Shown here one piece after another: positions 6,272 through 12,620 of a DNA stretch of 18,930 bases. The position numbers were made by a program, and so were the translations under genes. The notes below the pieces were generated by a model, which made no database searches, was not told the DNA's origin, and saw only the letters and a program-made list of their open reading frames with translations. Position 1 is the stretch's first letter; the number at the start of each line of letters is the position of its first letter. Origin of the DNA: an uncultured Clostridia bacterium (GTDB taxonomy: Bacteria > Bacillota > Clostridia > TANB77 > CAG-508); assembly GCA_944393305.1 (NCBI GenBank), contig CALXZS010000007.1:1-18930 (forward strand), read 5' to 3'.

Positions 6272-8611
6272 ATGTTATGTTCAGATTGTAAAAAAAATAC
6301 AGCTGTCATTTTTGTAAATAAACAAAACGAAAAAGGAGAAATGAAAACAGAAGGTTATTGCTATGACTGTGCTAAAAAAAGAGGAATCAATCCTTTAAAT
6401 GCATTTTCTAGTAATTCTAACTTAACTGAAAGTGATATTAATAATATGACCGAGCAACTAAACTCAATGTTTAAAGATTTATCTGGTAATTTAGCAATTC
6501 AAGGAATTACTCAAGAAGAACTTGAGCAAATGTCTGAAGAAATGGCAAATGCTGAAAATGGTGATACAGTGGATGAAAATGGTCCTAAAGGATTTGCTAT
6601 ACCACTTGGGTCAATTTTTTCAGGAATGTTTGGCAATAATTCAGATAAAAGTAATAATTCTAAAACAACTAAGACTAAGGAAGAGAAAAAACAAAATAAA
6701 AAATTAAAAACTCTTTATACTTATGGTACAAACCTTACCAATAAAGCTAGAAATGGAGAAATTGATAAAGTTATTGGTAGAGAGAAAGAAATTACTAGAA
6801 TTATTGAAATATTAAATAGAAGAACTAAGAATAACCCTTGTTTGATTGGTGAACCAGGTGTTGGTAAAACTGCTATTGCCCAAGGTTTAGCTCTTAGAAT
6901 TGCCGAAGGAAATGTTCCTGCTAAACTATTAAATAAGGAAGTATTTTTATTAGATATGACTGCACTTGTTGCTGGAACTCAGTTTAGAGGTCAGTTTGAA
7001 GCTAGAATGAAAGCTGTTATAGAAGAATGTAAATTAGCTAAAAATATTATTTTAGTTATAGATGAAATTCACAATATTATTGGTGCTGGTGATGCAGACC
7101 ATTCTATGAATGCTGCCAATATTTTAAAACCATCTTTAGCAGATGGAACAATTCAATTAATTGGTACTACAACTTTAAATGAATACAGAAAATATATTGA
7201 AAAAGATTCAGCTTTAGAGAGAAGATTTCAACCAGTTATTGTTGAAGAACCATCAATAAATGATAGTATTGAAATTTTAAAAGGAATTAAAGGATATTAT
7301 GAAGATTATCATAAGGTTCAAATTCCTGATGAAGTAATTAGACAAACAGTTTTAATGTCTGAAAAATATATACATGATAGATTTTTACCAGATAAGGCTA
7401 TTGACGTTTTAGATGAAGCTTGTTCAAGAATTAATTTGAACAATAAAGATTTATATGATTTAGAAGTATTAAAAAACAAATTGGCAGAAGTTCAGTCTAA
7501 GAAAGAAGCTGCTGCTGAAGCCGATTCTACTGAAGATTACAAAAAGGCTGCTGAACTTAAAACTCAAGAATGTTCTTTAACAGAACAAATTGAGGCTATA
7601 ACTAAAAAAATGAAGCCTGTTTCTCTTACTGTTTCAGATATTGCAAGGGTAATAGAGAACTGGACTAAAATTCCTGTTCAAAAAATTACAGAAGAAGAAA
7701 CTCAAAAATTACTAGCTTTAGAAGATAACCTTCATAAAAGAGTTATTGGTCAAAATGAAGCTGTTGCAGCCGTATCTCGTGCTATTAGAAGAAATAGAGC
7801 AGGTTTAAAAAGTACAAAAAGACCACCATCATTTATATTTGTTGGTCCAACAGGTGTTGGAAAAACTGAACTTGCAAAAGCACTTGCTTGTGAAGTTTTT
7901 GGCAGTGAAGAAGATATTATTAGAATTGACATGTCAGAATATATGGAAAGCAATTCTACTGCAAAACTTATAGGTGCTCCTCCTGGATATGTTGGTTATG
8001 ATGACGCTGGTCAATTAACAGAAAAAGTTAAGAGACATCCTTATTCTATTGTACTTTTAGATGAAATAGAAAAAGCTCATAGTGATGTTTTTAATATTTT
8101 ATTACAAGTGCTTGATGATGGTAGATTAACAGACAGTCAAGGAAATACTGTTAGTTTTGAAAACACTATAATTATAATGACATCAAATGCTGGTTCTAAT
8201 CAAAATATGAATTCTATTGGTTTTGGAACAAGTTCATATGCCAAAAATAAGGTTTATGATACTTTGAAAGAAACTTTTAGACCTGAATTTTTAAATAGAG
8301 TAGATGAAATTGTAATATTTGATGCTTTGACCCCTGAAGAATTAACACAAATTGTTGATTTAATGTTGAAGGACACTCAAAATGTTTTAAATGATAGAAA
8401 TATAAAAATGTATGTGTCTGATGAAGCAAAAAAATATTTATTAGACAAAGGTACAGATATAAAATATGGTGCAAGACCACTTAGAAGGGCAGTTCAAAGA
8501 TATATTGAAGATGAATTATCTGACATGCTTTTAAGAAGTGAACTAAAAAATGGTCAAAAAGTATTTATAGATTTGGCAGAAGATAAATTATCTTTTAGCG
8601 TCAAAGATTAG
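6272..8611 (+). CDS. clpE: ClpE-type AAA+ unfoldase of the Clp protease
   Basis: A Hsp100 ATPase that unfolds substrates for ClpP. The N-terminus has a zinc finger with Cys3, Cys6, Cys30 and Cys33 in place of a Clp_N domain, the hallmark of ClpE. A long Ser/Asn- and Lys-rich linker (about 45-150) follows. The first AAA+ domain has GEPGVGKT (193-200) and the Walker B LVIDEIHN. A UVR-like coiled coil (DYKKAAELK) lies between domains. The second AAA+ domain has GPTGVGKT (525-532) and LLDEIEKAH, then an IGF loop (about 649) for docking on ClpP. At 779 residues it is longer than the roughly 700-residue B. subtilis ClpE, mostly through the linker. I chose ATG 6272, not TTG 6254: the TTG has no ribosome site, whereas GGAG at 6256 serves the ATG and MLCSDC aligns with ClpE starts. 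pgsA follows after 11 bases. Confidence 0.95.
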   Translation: MLCSDCKKNTAVIFVNKQNEKGEMKTEGYCYDCAKKRGINPLNAFSSNSNLTESDINNMTEQLNSMFKDLSGNLAIQGITQEELEQMSEEMANAENGDTVDENGPKGFAIPLGSIFSGMFGNNSDKSNNSKTTKTKEEKKQNKKLKTLYTYGTNLTNKARNGEIDKVIGREKEITRIIEILNRRTKNNPCLIGEPGVGKTAIAQGLALRIAEGNVPAKLLNKEVFLLDMTALVAGTQFRGQFEARMKAVIEECKLAKNIILVIDEIHNIIGAGDADHSMNAANILKPSLADGTIQLIGTTTLNEYRKYIEKDSALERRFQPVIVEEPSINDSIEILKGIKGYYEDYHKVQIPDEVIRQTVLMSEKYIHDRFLPDKAIDVLDEACSRINLNNKDLYDLEVLKNKLAEVQSKKEAAAEADSTEDYKKAAELKTQECSLTEQIEAITKKMKPVSLTVSDIARVIENWTKIPVQKITEEETQKLLALEDNLHKRVIGQNEAVAAVSRAIRRNRAGLKSTKRPPSFIFVGPTGVGKTELAKALACEVFGSEEDIIRIDMSEYMESNSTAKLIGAPPGYVGYDDAGQLTEKVKRHPYSIVLLDEIEKAHSDVFNILLQVLDDGRLTDSQGNTVSFENTIIIMTSNAGSNQNMNSIGFGTSSYAKNKVYDTLKETFRPEFLNRVDEIVIFDALTPEELTQIVDLMLKDTQNVLNDRNIKMYVSDEAKKYLLDKGTDIKYGARPLRRAVQRYIEDELSDMLLRSELKNGQKVFIDLAEDKLSFSVKD

Positions 8612-8622
8612 GAGGATTATAA

Positions 8623-9204
8623 ATGAAACACGTACCAAATATTCTAACAGTAATCAGATTTATATTTATACCATCAATTGTAGTATCATTGGTATATAAT
8701 AATTATGCTTTAGCTTTAATACTATTTACGCTTTCATCTTTAACAGATGTTCTGGATGGTAAAATAGCTAGAAAGTACAATGCAATTTCTGATTTTGGCA
8801 AACTTATGGATCCATTAGCAGATAAACTAACACAGCTTTCTGTACTTTTAACATTAGCAATAAAAAATGTTATCCCTATTTGGATAGTTGTTATTTTAGT
8901 TTTAAAAGAAACTGTTATGATAGCTGGTGCATCTTTCCTTTATGGAAAAAGCTTAGTTGTGTCAAGTAAATGGTATGGAAAATTAACAACAGTTTTAATA
9001 TATATTGCAGTAGTAAGTTCTTGCTTAATTAAAATATTTAATTTACCTGATTTTGATATTTATATATACATACTTGCAATTATATTTGCTATATTCTCTT
9101 TATTTAAATATTTTATATATTTTTATGGAAATGGATATTTACCTAATAAAGAGGAACTTAAAAAGCAATCTCAAACTGTACCAGAAAAGAATACAAAAAA
9201 ATAG
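8623..9204 (+). CDS. pgsA: CDP-diacylglycerol-glycerol-3-phosphate 3-phosphatidyltransferase
   Basis: Makes phosphatidylglycerophosphate from CDP-diacylglycerol and glycerol 3-phosphate, the committed step to phosphatidylglycerol, in the cytoplasmic membrane. The CDP-alcohol phosphotransferase signature is complete: Asp42, Asp45-Gly46, Ala49-Arg50, Gly59, Asp63 and Asp67. Several hydrophobic segments surround it. The length of 193 residues is typical. The ribosome site GGAGG begins at the last base of the clpE stop codon, and the gap is 11 bases, so the two genes are co-transcribed. A lipid gene behind a chaperone gene is not a functional pairing I recognise. The C-terminal tail is short, polar and lysine-rich. 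Confidence 0.95.
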   Translation: MKHVPNILTVIRFIFIPSIVVSLVYNNYALALILFTLSSLTDVLDGKIARKYNAISDFGKLMDPLADKLTQLSVLLTLAIKNVIPIWIVVILVLKETVMIAGASFLYGKSLVVSSKWYGKLTTVLIYIAVVSSCLIKIFNLPDFDIYIYILAIIFAIFSLFKYFIYFYGNGYLPNKEELKKQSQTVPEKNTKK

Positions 9205-9235
9205 AAAACTCAATGTTGCAACATTGAGTTTTTTT
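9205..9235. terminator. Bidirectional terminator between pgsA and the BofC-like gene
   Basis: A perfect 28-base palindrome (9205-9232, arms AAAACTCAATGTTG) begins right after the pgsA stop and ends in seven T. The opposite strand also carries T-runs, and the convergent gene ends at 9234, so it serves both. Confidence 0.88.
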
Positions 9236-9827
9236 ACTCATAATCTTCTAGTTTTTTTGCTAATTCGTTTTCTCCATTTGCTGTAATACCTTGTTCTAGT
9301 AATTTTACATCTTCTTCTGGTAAATACTGAGTAGGTATATCTGTAACCTCTTTTAGTACAGTATTTCCATCATCATCTATTGTATAAACAGCAATATAAT
9401 CATCTTTAACTGTTATTAAATAATGTTGTTCACATGTTCCTTCAAATTCTTTATATAGTTTTACTTCATCTGGTGTGAAACTTTCAATTTGCCAATCACT
9501 ATATGCTGTTTTAAAATATTCTTCATCTTTATTTACTTCATCATCTTCTATTTGCTCTTTTTGAATTATTGTATGTCCACATTCATTATAATGTTTTTCA
9601 AAGCAAATTGTTGCATTTGGAGATAATTTTACATCTGATTGATTAGTAGCAATAATTTCATCTGTATTTTCTAGTTCGTTATTTTCAATCATTTCATTTA
9701 CTTTTCTTATTTCATTTATTTGTGCTTCTTCTAATTTTTTATCATCTAATATGCTGAAAATTATTCCACATATCATGCCTAATACAATTGCTGAACAAAT
9801 TAAGATAATAATTGTTGTTTTTTTCAT
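9234..9827 (-). CDS. Secreted or membrane-anchored protein with BofC-like C-terminal domain
   Basis: A 197-residue protein with one hydrophobic segment (about 5-26) as anchor or signal. Residues about 30-65 are charged and probably helical. A middle part has two Cys (FEKHYNECGH). The C-terminal region (about 110-190), with YKEFEGTCEQHYLI, DDYIAVYTIDDDGN and TDIPTQYLPEEDVKLLEQGI, resembles the BofC C-terminal domain family, found in the sporulation checkpoint protein BofC and many clostridial relatives. BofC itself inhibits SpoIVB in the forespore intermembrane space; that this copy does so is not shown. GGAG (9836-9839 on the opposite strand) precedes ATG 9827 and sits in the loop of a perfect hairpin. 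Confidence 0.78.
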   Translation of the reverse strand: MKKTTIIILICSAIVLGMICGIIFSILDDKKLEEAQINEIRKVNEMIENNELENTDEIIATNQSDVKLSPNATICFEKHYNECGHTIIQKEQIEDDEVNKDEEYFKTAYSDWQIESFTPDEVKLYKEFEGTCEQHYLITVKDDYIAVYTIDDDGNTVLKEVTDIPTQYLPEEDVKLLEQGITANGENELAKKLEDYE

Positions 9828-9856
9828 ATAACCAACTCCATTTCATTTGGTTATAT
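9826..9856 (-). promoter_or_regulatory. Hairpin around the ribosome site of the BofC-like gene
   Basis: ATATAACCAA and TTGGTTATAT form a perfect 10-bp stem with an 11-base loop that holds the GGAG ribosome site. The first two bases of the start codon are the last two of the stem. Such a fold could limit ribosome access; this is inferred from sequence only. Confidence 0.5.
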
Positions 9857-9921
9857 TTTTACCAATTATTCCAAATTTATTCAGTTTTTTAGTTTTAAAT
9901 TTATTTCAATCATTAAACTCC

Positions 9922-9956
9922 AAAAAGAGCCTGGGAATTATCCCATGCTCTTTTTT
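9922..9956 (-). terminator. Terminator of the nitrilase-like/coaB operon
   Basis: AAAAAGAGC and GCTCTTTTT pair, extended past a one-base mismatch by TGGGA/TCCCA around a short ATT-type loop. It lies 11 bases beyond the coaB stop and has a five-T run on the minus strand and six on the plus strand. Confidence 0.82.
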
Positions 9957-9966
9957 CAGATAGATT

Positions 9967-10734
9967 TTAGAACAACAAATTTCCAATTGCTAAAGCAATC
10001 TCTTTTTTGGTCTCACACTCGCAAACAATACCCGCTTCATTCACTACCATTGCCCAATGTTTTCCTCCACCAATTTTCGAAAGATCATTTGCTACAATAT
10101 AATCTGCATGATTTTTTTCACGCAATCTTGAAGCAACTTTTAATAATTCTTCTTTACTCACTCCATCCAACAATTTGAAACCCACCAACTTTACATTAGG
10201 TTCCATTTGTTTAATTAAGCCAATAACTTTTGGCGTCAAAGAAAACATTGTCATTAGATGTGGTTCATAAGAGGAAATTTTCCCACTATTATCGGTGACT
10301 ACTTTGGGATTTTCAAACACTCTCATAAGCATATCCTTGCTTATTTTCTCTCTTGAAGTTGTTTGAATAATATCCCAAATTTCATCAACAAGGTCTTCTG
10401 CCTTTACTACATACTTTCCTGCATAATCTCCAACTGCCGCAGAATGAATTATAACATCAATCTTGTGTTCACTAAAGACTTTTTTAAGAGCCTCTATTAA
10501 ATCTTGCGTAGATTCGATTGTTATAAACTCAATCTTTTCGCTGTTTGTATGTGGTTTGTAGGACATTTTAGTAGAAATATAAAAGACCTTATTAATTTCA
10601 TCAGCCTTTTCCTCAAGAAGAGTGTCAGCCAATACACACCCAAGCGCTCCTGTTGACATGTTGGTAATTTTCATCACAGAGTCAATCCTCTCGTTTGTAG
10701 GTCCTGCCGTGATAATAACATTTTGTTTCATCAT
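9967..10734 (-). CDS. coaB: Stand-alone phosphopantothenate-cysteine ligase (CoaB)
   Basis: CoaB joins 4'-phosphopantothenate to cysteine using CTP, in coenzyme A synthesis. The 255-residue protein has no flavoprotein decarboxylase (CoaC) half, so it is the monofunctional type seen in streptococci, unlike fused CoaBC. Visible motifs are ITAGPTNERIDSV at the nucleotide-binding N-terminus, NMSTGALG, HSAAVGDY, TPKVIGLIK, KLVGFKLLDG and IVANDL. ATG 10734 follows GGAGGAG and overlaps the upstream gene's stop in an ATGA junction, so the two are translationally coupled. The G+C is higher than in flanking genes (26 of 60 bases at 10381-10440 against 15 of 60 at 13321-13380), which suggests a different history. 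A CoaC partner is not in the window. Confidence 0.9.
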   Translation of the reverse strand: MMKQNVIITAGPTNERIDSVMKITNMSTGALGCVLADTLLEEKADEINKVFYISTKMSYKPHTNSEKIEFITIESTQDLIEALKKVFSEHKIDVIIHSAAVGDYAGKYVVKAEDLVDEIWDIIQTTSREKISKDMLMRVFENPKVVTDNSGKISSYEPHLMTMFSLTPKVIGLIKQMEPNVKLVGFKLLDGVSKEELLKVASRLREKNHADYIVANDLSKIGGGKHWAMVVNEAGIVCECETKKEIALAIGNLLF

Positions 10735-11609
10735 TCTTCTCCTCCATTGTTTTCAGCTGTCACAAAGATAGATCTAGGATTATTTAAATAATTATCACTC
10801 CTTCCAAATCTACTAAGTTCATCTGCTACCCAAAATTCTCCATACAAATATTGCGTATGTGTTTCTGACAAAGATACAATATGAGTTGGTCTTTCTTTTG
10901 TATTAAGTCCATCTTTTTTCAGCCATTCTTTTTCATGAACAGAAATTGGACCATAAACATAACTTTGACCATCACCATACTTTTTGCCCTGATATCTACT
11001 TACACAGTTAAGAACAAAAGTGTACAAAGATTCATTATGATTATGAATTACTACTGTTTCTTCCTCAAAAACATGTGTATTAGAATTAGAGCAAATTGCC
11101 ATTATTGCAAAAAGATTTTCTTTGTATTCTGGATTTCTTGCAATGTAGTAAGCCACATGATAATACTCCATGCAATTTAAAATATATATTTTTTTACCTT
11201 TAACCCAGAATTCATGTTTTTCCAATTCATTGGATAAAAATTCACTAGGTGGAATATATGTGATTTTTCTTGCCATTGGTTCTGCTCCTGAGGCATATCC
11301 CTTAGGAATCTCTCGCTTTTTTCCATCTTGAAAAATTACGGTTTTATTGATTCCATTATCATAGTAGCTTCCTGCTACTACAACCTTTCCATCTTCCGAA
11401 AACTTTGCATAATCACTATCCCATTTCCGTACATATGCCATTTCGGGAAACAAAGTAATGTCCGGATTTTTCTCTTCCATGATTTTGAACGCATTAATAA
11501 GTTGTTCGTCAATACTATCTGTTTGAATTAAATATTCGTCTCTTGAATTACAATCCAGAGTCATATTTAATTGACACATTAATACTGACAAATAGTTATT
11601 CATCCGCAT
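10731..11609 (-). CDS. Nitrilase-superfamily (carbon-nitrogen hydrolase-like) amidohydrolase
   Basis: A predicted cytosolic enzyme cleaving a C-N bond through a Glu-Lys-Cys triad. Glu56 in LFPEMA and Cys146 in LNCMEYY fit the family; Lys98, Lys99 or Lys103 could supply the lysine. There is no signal peptide. I chose ATG 11609 because AAAGGAG (11618-11624) lies eight bases before it and the predicted transcription start is near 11633; an ATG at 11651 would lie inside the promoter. The length is 292 residues. Coupling to coaB suggests a substrate near CoA metabolism. Vanin pantetheine hydrolases belong to the same superfamily, so a pantetheine- or pantothenate-type amide is a reasonable guess, not a finding. 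Unusually, it holds two in-frame CGG codons (codons 2 and 61), the only ones in the window outside frame-break sites. Confidence 0.75.
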   Translation of the reverse strand: MRMNNYLSVLMCQLNMTLDCNSRDEYLIQTDSIDEQLINAFKIMEEKNPDITLFPEMAYVRKWDSDYAKFSEDGKVVVAGSYYDNGINKTVIFQDGKKREIPKGYASGAEPMARKITYIPPSEFLSNELEKHEFWVKGKKIYILNCMEYYHVAYYIARNPEYKENLFAIMAICSNSNTHVFEEETVVIHNHNESLYTFVLNCVSRYQGKKYGDGQSYVYGPISVHEKEWLKKDGLNTKERPTHIVSLSETHTQYLYGEFWVADELSRFGRSDNYLNNPRSIFVTAENNGGEE

Positions 11610-11635
11610 TTTTTCTACTCCTTTCTTATTGATAC

Positions 11636-11668
11636 TTGAATTATATACCACAAAATGATATAATTCAA
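11636..11668. promoter_or_regulatory. Symmetric divergent promoter and probable LysR operator
   Basis: TTGAATTATAT (11636-11646) and ATATAATTCAA (11658-11668) are perfect inverted repeats around an 11-base spacer. On the plus strand this gives TTGAAT (11636-11641), 17 bases, TATAAT (11659-11664), pointing to the LysR gene. On the minus strand the mirror image gives TTGAAT, 17 bases, TATAAT (-10 at 11640-11645), pointing to the nitrilase-like/coaB operon. The spaced dyad also has the form of a LysR-family binding site. Confidence 0.8.
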
Positions 11669-11709
11669 ATACATATTAGTAATATTTATTATAACAAGGA
11701 GTTATATGT

Positions 11710-12615
11710 ATGAATATAAATTTTGAATCTTATAAAATATTTTACTATGTTACCATATATCGGCAGTATTAGTAAAGCTGCTAATTTTCTATATATTTCA
11801 CAACCAGCTGTAACAAAATCTATCAAAAAATTAGAAGAAGATTTATCAATAACGCTTTTTTATAGAACTCCAAAAGGAGTTACTTTAACTGAAAATGGTA
11901 AGGTATTTTTTGAATTTATAAAAAATGGTGTTGAAAGTTTTATTAATGGTGAACACAAGCTTACAGCTCTTAACAATCTAGAAACTGGTGTACTAAGAAT
12001 TGGTGCAAGCTCCACTGTTACCAAATATTTTTTACTTCCTTATATAGCAAAATTTCACAAAGAATATCCCAAAATTGATATTTCAATTACAAATCATTTA
12101 ACAAGTACAATGATTTCATTATTAAAAAAAGGGAGTCTTGACCTTTTAGTTGTTAATCTTCCTATGAAAGCAGATAATACTTTAAATATTATTCCTTGTG
12201 CAAAACTACATGATTGTTTTGCTCGGAAATTTAGAATACAAAAATCAAATAGATAAGAAAATTTCTTTAGAGAACTTAGTTGAAAATTATCCTATTATTA
12301 CTCAAAAAGAGCCTTCTAATACTAGAACTTTTCTTAATTCTATAATGGAGAAAAACAATATTGAATTTCATCCTAAATTTGAAATTGTTAGTTATAGTTT
12401 AGTTAAAGATTTTGCCAAAATAGGAATGGGAATTTCATATATAACCAAAGAATTTGCTAAATCTGAACTTCAAAATAAAGCCCTATATCCAATTCCTATA
12501 ATTGAAAAAATTCCAAGTAGACAGTTGCGGTTTAATAACTCCAAAATCTACAATAGCCACTCTTGCTACCAAAAAGTTAATCAATATGATTTTGAACATT
12601 AGGGAGAATCCTTAA
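11710..12615 (+). CDS. LysR-type transcriptional regulator read in three successive frames
   Basis: Probably controls the divergent nitrilase-like/coaB operon, as LysR regulators usually act on the divergent neighbour. ATG 11710 follows AAGGAG (11696-11701) by eight bases. Translation gives 17 residues ending VTIY, then a single extra C (11761) precedes GSISKAANFLYISQPAV of the helix-turn-helix. A second extra C (12224) precedes GNLEYKNQ in the effector domain, and a third (12528) precedes GLITPKSTIATLATKKL near the end. Skipping the three Cs gives 906-3=903 bases, a 300-residue protein of normal LysR length with HTH, linker helix (KSIKKLEEDL) and both effector subdomains. The stop TAA 12613-12615 overlaps the stop of convergent comEC. 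A conventional reading would call this a pseudogene; the identical nature of the three breaks and the good conservation between them argue for recoding. Confidence 0.85.
11758..11764 (+). other. Frame-break site 1 in the LysR gene: TAT-C-GGC
   Basis: Tyr codon TAT (11758-11760), extra C (11761), Gly codon GGC (11762-11764). Without the shift the reading is CGG CAG TAT then TAG, which ends the protein at 20 residues. With it the family-typical YGSISKAA of the DNA-binding domain appears. Confidence 0.85.
12221..12227 (+). other. Frame-break site 2 in the LysR gene: GCT-C-GGA
   Basis: Ala codon GCT (12221-12223), extra C (12224), Gly codon GGA (12225-12227). Frame 0 stops at TAA 12254-12256. 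The shift restores DCFAGNLEYK followed by KKISLENLVENYP, typical of the second effector subdomain. Confidence 0.85.
12525..12531 (+). other. Frame-break site 3 in the LysR gene: TTG-C-GGT
   Basis: Leu codon TTG (12525-12527), extra C (12528), Gly codon GGT (12529-12531). Frame 0 gives a Ser/Asn/Tyr-rich tail unlike the family and stops at TAG 12600-12602. The shifted frame gives SRQLGLITPKSTIATLATKK, a normal LysR C-terminus. Confidence 0.8.
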
Positions 12616-12620
12616 TGTTC
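12594..12620. terminator. Hairpin at the tail-to-tail junction of the LysR gene and comEC
   Basis: GAACATTA (12594-12601) pairs with TAATGTTC (12613-12620), extended by GG/CC past one bulged T. It holds the stop codons of both genes. There is no T-run on either strand, so any termination would not be of the classical intrinsic kind. Confidence 0.35.

Noticed and set aside
10888..11430. Reading the two in-frame CGG codons of the nitrilase-like gene as +1 shift sites
   Set aside because: Shifting at codon 2 gives an immediate TGA, and shifting at codon 61 loses the conserved reading, while frame 0 stays open and carries the catalytic Cys motif. Here CGG must be read as a normal codon or tolerated.
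11610..11651. ATG at 11651 as the start of the nitrilase-like gene
   Set aside because: It lies upstream of the predicted transcription start and inside the symmetric promoter; the strong AAAGGAG points to ATG 11609.
11710..12615. LysR gene as an ordinary decayed pseudogene
   Set aside because: All three lesions are the same change in the same codon context, there are no other stops, deletions or lost motifs, and the joined protein has normal length. Decay would give mixed lesions. It is still kept as an alternative to test.
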